Of a DNA stretch of 64,000 bases, positions 56,215 to 64,000 are shown one piece after another. Under the pieces are notes generated by a model that did no database searches, was not told where the DNA came from, and worked only from the letters and a program-made list of their open reading frames with translations. Both the position numbers and the translations under genes were made by a program. Numbering within the stretch: the stretch's first letter is position 1; the number at the start of each line of letters is the position of its first letter. The DNA is from Oegoconia quadripuncta (lineage: Eukaryota > Arthropoda > Insecta > Lepidoptera > Autostichidae): assembly GCA_949316235.1 (NCBI GenBank), contig OX438742.1, forward strand, positions 37,392,853-37,456,852. Direction: 5' to 3'.

Positions 56215-57472
56215 TTGCAAACTAAATAAAAGCTGATAAATAAAAAAAAATTCGAGCAGCGCGGGTGATACCTACCCCGAGGCGACTTCTAGAGTATAGA
56301 TTAATATGACATTGTGTAACTTAATCTTGATATTTATATCAACGAATAAAATAGGGAGCTTCATCTTGTAAGCGAACGTACTAATGTGTTACCGCGAGTC
56401 GCATAGCAGGGCTTATTTAATAAATAGGCTAATCAAGAAGAAAGGTTGGCCCCGGGGGTTTCTAAACCCGCAATTAAATTTAGCTGCATCGCGACGGAGT
56501 TAATCGAGACTTAAATTGCCATGGATATAGTCCGCAAAAACCTCCGGCTCGCGCCTCTCTCGCGAGAAGGACGCGGGGTCCGCCCGGGTAGATTTACTTG
56601 CAAAGTTAGATTTTCATTATGAAAGAGTTACAAGCTTTAATCATCTATAAGTTGGGAATTTTTAATTTCGCAGGTCGTCCAAAGTTATAATGATATATTC
56701 TCGCCATCTCAGGCGTTGGCAGCTAAAATACTTTTAAGTAGGATCACCTTTAAATAAATTCTACAAAATTTACTGCTAATGCTTTAACAGCAAACATAAG
56801 ATGAACAAAGGTGTAACTCTTTTATCTGTTAATCGAGAAATATAATTTATGGAAAGTTGTAAATGGATATAAACATACTTAACCTAATGGAAGCAAATAA
56901 ATAAAGGAAAAATAATCATCAATAACACTATTAAAATATCAACCCATTGGCGTGCCCTCCATACAGGCTGAAAGGCAGTAACCTACCCTAGCAAATTGTA
57001 AACTTTCCTCGAAATGTATTGTCAAGATAACTGATTCATACTGATGTGAACAGAAATATTCTAAACTGTAATATCGCTGTAAGAATAAGTCATTATTTCT
57101 CACTTGTATTTTTTTCTCATTTAATGGAAAATTTTATCATTCTGACTATCCTGTGACAGAACGCTGTGCACGCTACTGCTTATGCCCCATTGCAGCAGTA
57201 TACAGGCTCCTCTTACAAGCATAAGTGCTGCTAGTGTTATCATGGATCAATAAAACCACAGAACTGGCAATCGTACTAGAAGATCTCGGAAGACTACCTC
57301 GGAAGATCAAAATCTATTAAAACTAGACGTTGCTGACTCAGCAGCAAAGACAAAAAGAAATGCGCAAAACAGTCTTCACAAATTAAGATTATATTTTTAA
57401 TAAGTGTACAATAATTTATGTAGAAATATAGGTAATTATTGAAATCAATAGTGATTTTAGTCTAGTTCCAGT
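56215..57472. other. Spacer with a GC-rich island at 56440-56605
   Basis: The island contains CGGCTCGCGCCTCTCTCGCG and ACGCGGGGTCCGCCCGGG. No supported frame. It could be an unannotated promoter or 5' UTR; I cannot place a gene next to it. Confidence 0.35.
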
Positions 57473-57717
57473 AACCGCCACTGTGGCTCAATGTAAACAA
57501 CATTGGGTTTACGATTCGGAGGTCGCGTGTTCGATCCCCAGCGGGGTACATGTTTAAGCACTCGGTTTGGTTGGTGGAAGGTCGTTTTAAATGTCCGCTT
57601 GGCTAGCTACCACCATCTTATCTAAATCTGCCGCCAATCAGCAATGTTGGGTTTTCCGGGTCAGTACGCTTCCACCTTCGACCTCACCAAACCAAGCCGT
57701 TGTGCATAAAAATAAAA
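57473..57717 (+). repeat. SINE family B, copy 7, internally deleted
   Basis: AACCGCCACTGTGGCTCAATG head and a GTGCATAAAAATAAAA tail. About 80 bp of the usual body is missing around AGCAATGTTGGGTTTTCCGG. Confidence 0.85.
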
Positions 57718-58284
57718 GATACCGGTCTACTAAATTCTATGGTAAAACCTATCCTAACTTTGATTTGAAGTAAATGTTCATATATTAGCATAATTAAAAC
57801 CGATCGAATAAAAATAGGATATATGAATAAAAGAAAAAAGATCTATAGAAATTGTTATTATCCGAGAGATTACCTCCTACTGATTTAATCTACCCACTCC
57901 ATTATCTGCGGAAATAGGTTCATTACATTGTTTGCTCTGAAGAATCATAAATTGCTCGTGTTTCAGATAATTTACCCGAATTGTCATTTTCTCCTTTATT
58001 AAGGACATTGAAACAGTGTCTACTGCTTTTGCTTCTTTTACTTACATCTAATAAAAATGTACCGAATAGAGTGATGGAATACACAGTGGAATTCAGCTAT
58101 TTTGATAATGTCAAAATATTGTGCTTAAATAGTGCCCAAAGGAAACCTTCTGCCAGTGTAGTGTAAGAGTTATTGAATATTTTAAGTGAGCAGGCTGGCG
58201 CTGCGTATTGCTGGGATCCTCATTCTCATAGCACAAAGACTGCTTACAATGATTACATGTACAATCTGAGCTCTGAGCCAGAGG
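57718..58284. other. Spacer, nothing recognised
   Basis: AT-rich; the short frames lack motifs. Confidence 0.45.
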
Positions 58285-58521
58285 TCTACTCTCTAACGAA
58301 AATAGCTTCGAACGGCCGTAACTTCGGACTTTTTCTTTTTCAATTTGCTATGTCAATTATAAACCAATCGTCATTATTTTACTTTTGTTGTAAATAGTCG
58401 AGCATCACAAGTTAGTACGGGACGCAAGGAACGTCTGAAGTTATGCAAATAAAGGATTCTTAGCGGAAGAAAAAGTCCGACGTTACGGCCGTCCGAAATT
58501 ATTTTAGTTAGAGAGTACTCC
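58285..58521. mobile_element. MITE with about 55-bp inverted ends, family M5
   Basis: The left end has TCTACTCTCTAACGAAAATA, CGGCCGTAAC and TTCGGACTTTTTC. The right end mirrors these (GAAAAAGTCCGAC, GTTACGGCCG, TTAGAGAGTACTC). About 237 bp, no coding capacity. Confidence 0.75.
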
Positions 58522-58886
58522 CCCAGACACAATTGATGATTATTGTTATTACGTCTATGTATAGGCGTGCACTGTCCGTCAAAGTGTTAACCAATGTATT
58601 CAGCGATTCGATTCGTAACTACATAAGAATACTTTTTGTACAGCAGTTTTAATTACAACAATATACCCGCAACTTTATCGCCTTGGACCTCAGGATTTGA
58701 GTCAGAATGGTGAGAGAATAACCTTATGATAAATAATGAAGGCCGGGACACTGTTTTTCTTGCCATCTTATTCGACTTCGTAATAAAGTGGACGTCACAC
58801 ATTGAGACACTGGCTAGTAAGCCCAATTCAGCTATTTATTTCATCCATACAAAAGAATAGACTACAGGCTCCTACGTTTATTTTTG

Positions 58887-59469
58887 AACCGCCTCCGTGG
58901 CTCAATGAAAACAACATTGGGTCTTTCTGAAAACCTCCGACTGTACGTTCCTCCTAACTTGACGAAGTTTTACGGTCAATCCTTTAGATTGCAAGCTATT
59001 CGGCTATGGAACTCACTACCTGATTCAGTTAGACGTGCTCAGTCACTGAACGTATTCAAGGCTCAAGTGAAGGAGTTGTATCTAGCCCTCTCTCCTCTAT
59101 CTATCCTCTTTTCGTTCCATACCGCATTAATTACTGTGTGCTTAGTTACGTACTATTCTACTTAATTAGTATAAATTTAAATATAGGTATATATTATATG
59201 TATTATTTTTTATATATGTATATTATATATGTATGTTTGTATGTATTCAATTAACGTATGTATTTATATGGGTGATTTATTTATTTTATTAAAATTAGTT
59301 TACGGCGCACGCTACCTACATATCATGTGCGTAATGCTTCCTAACCTGGTTGCCTGGAAGAGATCGCTTTTAGTGATAAGGCCGCCAAATTGTACTATCT
59401 CGTTTTCTTATTTTTCTTATGTTTCTTATTATTGTACAATAAAGAATATTTTGTTTGTTTGTTTGGTGA
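58887..59469 (+). mobile_element. Chimera: SINE family B head joined to a LINE 3' end
   Basis: 58887-58921 is the first 35 bp of SINE family B (GAACCGCCTCCGTGGCTCAA onward). Directly after it comes a LINE C-terminal frame (ENLRLYVPPNLTKFYGQSF, then AIRLWNSLPDSVRRA and SLNVFKAQVKELYL), its 3' UTR with GGTTGCCTGGAAGAGATCGC, AATAAAG, and a TTTG-repeat tail. The 58884-59165 frame runs through the junction. Confidence 0.72.
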
Positions 59470-60694
59470 TACACAAATTCCGTGAATTTTCTGATTAAAG
59501 TAGTGAAAGGCTTGATACCTGAAAGTCAGTCTGCATCTCCATATTGAAACTTTTAAAAAATCTCAAGTAGGTACTATGTAAGTCTCTGATGTAAGTATTC
59601 TAAGTTCATGCAACATAATGTACGTTACATTAATATTGTGACCGTACTAAGTGGCACGGAACGTGATGAAAGTGTGAAATTTTCATATCTACCTCTAAGC
59701 ACAATCTAAAAACTATGGTCCCATCCAATTGGCTAATTTACAGGGTATGTTTTATGCCCTAAATTCATCTTGACCACTACACAGAACACTCTTGTGTTTT
59801 ATTTATTACTCACCTTAAGTTTTATGGACCATAAAAAGGCATTTCCCAGCATTCATTTGTTGGGACAAGTATCCAATGCCCTAGTTTATGTATTGTTGAG
59901 CAGGTGCCCTATAAAATGTCATATTTTATTTTCACGGTGGCAGCGTGGCGCGATAAACTTTTTATTAACTTTTGGGATTTTATTTTTTCCTCGTTTAGTA
60001 TAGAAAAGAACAAGTAATAAATATGTTGGTCAAATTCTAGTTGTTCGAAAAAAAGGCTCTTCCGCGTGACTCGGACTCTCATAAACGCATGCATTTGGCA
60101 CGTAACTGTCGCCGATTGCTTTACTGAATCTCTTCCATCTCGGCAAATGTTGAACGGCATTGACTAATGTAAAGTCCGCCTAAAGTGTGCACAGATTTAA
60201 GTAAAATTGATTGTATTTTTTTTGGACAATAAACAAACAAACATACCGATTGTCAATATGAACTACAACAATCACAAATCAAGCGATCCATGAACAATTA
60301 AGCTATTTTCTTGGATATACATTTTTCAAAGAAATACAACAATCCGCACAAGCTACATGCAAGTTAAATACAAAATTAGAGATTTGTAAGGATATTTCAC
60401 TTTTAGCTCCCTTCTACATTACATAGGTAAATTTACTAAAATTTTATATCATTGTGTAAGTTTGTATATCGTACTCGTATGTTCGAATTTTATTAACTCA
60501 ATCACGCTGGACAGATTTGGATAAATTTGACAGACGGAGATAGACTAGCAACCTCGTAACCTATCATCATTCATGCACGCCAAAACCACAGGATTATCAT
60601 ATTTGGTTCCCCAAATAGTAACTTCGAGATAATAAATTACATGTACACCGGCGAAAGTCAGTCTAATGTGACACTACACTTTGTTGTTGTCAAA
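59470..60694. other. Spacer with a family N fragment
   Basis: About 60455-60550 shares GTTCGAATTTTATTAACTCA and CTGGACAGATTTGGATAAAT with family N. Nothing else recognised. Confidence 0.4.
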
Positions 60695-60755
60695 TACATA
60701 CATAAGTCATGACCTTTATCCCAAATAGGGTGGTAAGAGATATACCAAATCATTT
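60695..60755 (+). repeat. Repeat family P end
   Basis: ACATACATAAGTCATGACC then TTTATCCCAAATAGGGTGG, matching 18365. Confidence 0.6.
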
Positions 60756-60880
60756 ATACATGTATTTATTTACAAAAAAAATATGTATTTGTGTACTTTA
60801 TCAACCAGCTGGTATCCATAACACAAGCCTAGATGCTTACCGTGGACCTTGATGGCGCTGTGTGTATGTGTTTGGTTGCT
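60756..60880 (+). repeat. SINE family A, body and tail without head
   Basis: TGTATTTGTGTACTTTATCA, GGTATCCATAACACAAGCC and CCTTGATGGCGCTGTGTG match the plus reading of the family. The tRNA-like head is absent. Confidence 0.7.
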
Positions 60881-61469
60881 CCAAACATTAAAAGATTAAT
60901 GCTTGAAACAACACCCGAAGGGTTCACCTTTTCTCGTGTAAAAATTGCAATGCACAAGTAAAATTGCATTCACAGAACTATCCTGTACCCCAATGTTCCC
61001 ATTATGCTTCATTCTGGCAGTGATAACATGAATCCATGATAACGGCGGATTATAAGTTAAAGTCGTATAGGAAAAGTTTCGAAGCAAGCAATGTTGGTTT
61101 ATAGATAAGTACTTACTGGCGAAATGTGCTACGTAAATTGGATTTTCGTGCGTGTTTTTGTATGGTTTTTTTACAAGCTTTTTTTTTGTGTTGCGACAGT
61201 GTTGATAAGACCTCCTCTGTACACTTGCATTGTTTGGATGTACTACATTCACACTTTTGGTAGAATTGCGCTGCCAACTTGCAAGCTGTCTGTGTTGTTT
61301 TTTTACAAGCTTTTTTTTTTTGGCAGGGGCGTTTACTGATATTCGCGGGACGACTCTTTCAGCTTCACCGGCTGGGTGGGCGAGCGCGGGAGCGTCTCTT
61401 GCATCTCTTGAGATCGATCTATTGTACAATTGTTTATAACATTATTATTGTACGTGCAGGTAAAACCTT

Positions 61470-61789
61470 TAAATAATAAATAAATAAATATCCTTAGACC
61501 CAGCGGCATCTAGTTTCACAGTAAGCAACTATAGGCTTGTGTTGTGGATACCAGATGGTATCCTTAGACCCAGCGCCATCTAGTTTCACAGTAAGCAACT
61601 ATAGGCTTGTGTTGTGGATACCAGATGGTTGATCTACTACATAAATACATTTTTTGTTGTAAATAAATATCTACTTATTATAAATGAAAACATCCATCTC
61701 AGGTACACAAACATATGCCCGTAGCGGGATTCGAACTCGCAACCTTTTGGTATAGTGGTCAGAGTTTCTAACCACTACACCAAACAGGT
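61470..61789 (-). repeat. SINE family A, copy 5, with 70-bp tandem duplication
   Basis: 61489-61558 and 61559-61628 are two copies of a 70-bp tail segment with one mismatch (GCGGCATC against GCGCCATC). The rest of the SINE, including the GGGATTCGAACTCGC head, follows normally. Confidence 0.87.
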
Positions 61790-62553
61790 CGTCTTTGCAA
61801 GTGAATTCTGACCTAGATACATAATAGAAACTCGATTATACCTAATTCAATAATATCGTCGCTGATCAGGTTATATCTGGCTACACGTCCTCGTAAATGG
61901 CAACTCCTCAACGATTGAATTATACTGACTTTCTGATAGAGATACATCATTTACAATTTTCACCACTATCTGGCGCTGCAACTAAGATCGTCTTATTACG
62001 CGGCATCTCCGCAAGGGTTAAATGCAATGATTTTCTATTTTTTATACAATTGTACGTACGTATTTAAACACGATCTGTTGCCGAAGCTACATAGTCTACT
62101 CACGAGGGGCTCATCAACGGTTAATAGAACTGACTTACAATATTGTATACCTATTCAATTTTGATAACAAGACATAAGTTTGGTAATTTTAGTATAATAC
62201 TGTAGGTGTAAAACTGACTAAATAAATAAATATTAATCAAGATCTGTCGCTGCAGCTCACATCATCTATTCCTCAGCGGAATTCCCTTCGTGAACTTCGT
62301 AGCATAGTCATTTTACACACATTTGGATCATAAATAAAAAGTAGGCTTCAAAATACAATTTCTATGACCATAGTTCAAGTCGATACCCTACGTACAATTC
62401 CTGACTTATACAGGTGTAGCAACCAGACACCGAACCGAGATTGCAGGCGACCCTTTTTTTGTATCTTTTGGTTAAAAATACAAAACTTACTATGGAGTTA
62501 AACACCACTCGCACTTGACGTTTTTTATTGGATCACACCATGATCTCAACTAA
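61790..62553. other. Spacer upstream of the receptor gene
   Basis: No feature named. No clear core promoter can be assigned to the receptor gene here. Confidence 0.4.
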
Positions 62554-62805
62554 GTGACGTCAGCAAACTCAATTGTTCGTTCAAGGTCAGATAGTACAAC
62601 CTTACTTAAAATTTCATTCGAAGACGGCGAAAGGCATGACGTGTCAGCAATCAACTTGTCATCTTTGAAATATGACAAGGTACCGCCTGCTGATGTGTTT
62701 GCCGAACGCACCCAGGGACACGACCCTCAGGTCTATACTGTGACGACAGTCGGCCCTAACCCGGCAGTATTCTTGGTTACCACAATTGACAAAACTCTCT
62801 AGATT
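62554..62805 (+). CDS. Candidate terminal exon, no ATG
   Basis: An open frame between TAA (62551-62553) and TAG (62803-62805), encoding about 82 residues with even codon use (KISFEDGERHDV, PPADVFAERTQGHD, VTTVGPNPAVFLVTTI) that looks coding. It has no in-frame ATG, so it would need splicing from upstream; AG sites ending at 62563 or 62590 could be acceptors. It ends 24 bp before the receptor ATG and is in the same frame, but three stops separate them. It could be the last exon of another gene, a decayed receptor 5' exon, or chance. I recognise no domain. Confidence 0.35.
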
Positions 62806-62829
62806 AATTGCAAATAATAGTTTATTACA

Positions 62830-63702
62830 ATGTCTTTATACGCAAATAATAGGATTAATCCTACAACAGCTTTACATGTACCCAATGGATTGGCATATCA
62901 AGTTAATGAAAAGAATAAGAGAGTGATGTATCTTGACAAGCCTCGTTCAACTTACATGAAACCGCCATCTCCCTACAATGTCGTCCCGATGAAAAATAAT
63001 CTGATGGGTCCCCAAATCAGAAAAGACATCGTGTACGAGAATATAAAACCAGTACTAGGTTTACTGCGTGCCATGGGAGCGCTTCCCTTAACTAAACTCG
63101 CATCTGGAGCGTATCAATTCAATGTAGCATCAGCCGCTATGGCATACTCGGTCATCGTATACATCTCGTTGATAAGCTATGTGTTGTATGTTACTCTGAA
63201 CAAAGTTCAAATACTACGCAGCGCCGAAGGAAAATTCGAGGAAGCAGTGATTGAGTATCTTTTTACAGTGTACCTGTTCCCGATGGCAATTGTTCCCATA
63301 ATCTGGTACGAGACACACAAGATAGGGGACGTTCTCGAAAGTTGGATCGATTTGGAGGTACTTACTTATATAATATATTATTTTATAGGAATTATAAAAA
63401 CTGTATTGTTAATATTGTAATGCTTCGACCTTTTTGTGTTGCAGGTCGCCTACAAAAAACTCACGGGCACGGTCCTTCCTGTTGATGTCTACAGGAAAAG
63501 TATTGGTATCGCTATAATCATACCAATCCTCTCCACCACATCTGTCGTCATCACTCATGCGACAATGGTTCACTTTCAACTTAGCCAGATTATACCTTAC
63601 GTTTTCCTCGAAGTTTTAACGTATATGTTAGGTGGTTACTGGTACTTGATATGCGAAGTGCTCAGTGTTTGCGCTAACGAGTTAGCTGAAGAATTCCAAA
63701 TG
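62830..63702 (+). CDS. Gustatory receptor, carbon dioxide receptor clade, 5' two exons (partial)
   Basis: Seven-transmembrane insect chemoreceptor subunit, expected in sensory neuron membranes. Exon 1 is 62830-63357 (176 codons), ending at GAG|GTACTT. An 87-bp intron ends TGTTGCAG at 63444. Exon 2 is 63445-63702 (86 codons), ending ATG|GTAATT. Phases are zero throughout. Membrane segments fall near residues 102-124, 137-160, 195-217 and 226-250. FEEAVIEYLF, IVPIIWYETHKI, SWIDLE, IPILSTTSVVITHATM and WYLICE are close to the conserved segments of Gr21a/Gr63a-type receptors, nearest in my recollection to Gr63a. The N-terminus of about 65 residues is polar. The remaining exons lie to the right; the next is not visible before the edge. 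Which lepidopteran member (Gr1, Gr2 or Gr3) cannot be settled here. Confidence 0.85.
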
Positions 63703-63889
63703 GTAATTTTTGTGATAATTGGTAAACCTTGCTAGGTTGATCAAAACGTTTTTGGAACATAAAACTGAAAATATATAATTATGACCGATCATGCTAGCCC
63801 TAAAAGTTTCCTTTATGTTTTGGGAGCAATAAGTGTAAAAAAGAGAGAGAAAGTATTACTTGCTATTACACTGCCGACCGCCTGGTGTT

Positions 63890-64000
63890 GTTGATAGTGA
63901 CCCTGTCAGCGAAACCAACGGTTGCGGGTTCCAATCCGTTAGGGGTAAATGTTTGTGGTGATGAATACGAACATTTATTCCCGAGTCATGGATGTTTATA
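63890..64000 (+). repeat. SINE in receptor intron, cut by window edge
   Basis: A tRNA-like head with GGTTGCGGGTTCCAATCCG, then GTGATGAATACGAACATTTA and CCCGAGTCATGGATGTTTAT, the body order of the SINEs at 10005 and 38640. It lies within what should be intron 2 of the receptor gene. Confidence 0.7.

Noticed and set aside
60896..61429. 177-codon minus-strand frame as a protein
   Set aside because: Its lysine runs come from two copies of a TTTTACAAGC-plus-poly(T) motif; composition is uneven and no domain is visible.

Overview
The window looks like a stretch of lepidopteran (moth or butterfly) nuclear genome. The DNA is AT-rich, the genes have short introns with GT/AG borders, and almost all of the space between genes is interspersed repeats of types common in Lepidoptera: tRNA-headed SINEs, decayed non-LTR retrotransposon tails, TA- and TTAA-flanked miniature elements and piggyBac remnants. 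There is no bacterial-style gene packing and no operon. The assignment rests on repeat and protein character read by eye, not on a database search.

Only two host protein genes are clear. (1) 19025-20310, minus strand: a two-exon EcKinase / CHK-like small-molecule kinase with an HGDxWxxN loop and an LIDFQ metal-binding motif. (2) 62830 to beyond 63702, plus strand: the first two exons of a seven-transmembrane gustatory receptor of the insect carbon dioxide receptor clade (Gr21a/Gr63a-like), continuing past the usable reading near the right edge. A tRNA-Arg(TCT)-type gene with a Pol III terminator lies at 50736-50807. Weaker coding candidates are a broken THAP-domain reading (23446-23887), a secreted or membrane-anchored small protein on the minus strand (37396-37797), an ATG-less open exon just upstream of the receptor (62554-62805), and a 39-residue small ORF with one membrane segment (9556-9675).

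The best-preserved mobile element is a complete IS630/Tc1/mariner-group transposon at 20572-22695. It has a 353-codon intact DDD transposase, 270-bp terminal inverted repeats that differ at only three positions, and a TA target duplication. It sits 261 bp upstream of the start codon of the kinase gene. A second element, a TTAA-flanked piggyBac relative at 15528-16959, keeps both ends and an intact C-terminal half of the transposase but has lost the first two catalytic aspartates.

Layout: 1-15500 repeats, with one small-ORF candidate; 15500-17000 piggyBac derivative; 17200-17900 tandemly duplicated repeat; 19000-22700 kinase gene plus intact transposon; 23400-25600 THAP fragment, foldback MITE and LINE tail; 25600-50700 repeat-rich, with a back-to-back inverted MITE pair (28190-28540), a cluster of near-perfect palindromes (33578-34436) and a long hairpin (45929-46012); 50700-62500 tRNA gene, SINEs, a SINE/LINE chimera and foldback MITEs; 62500-64000 receptor gene. 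I found no CRISPR array, rRNA or viral gene. Nothing here can be claimed firmly as a new molecular system; the strongest leads are the intact transposon beside the kinase promoter, the truncated piggyBac ORF and the palindromes.
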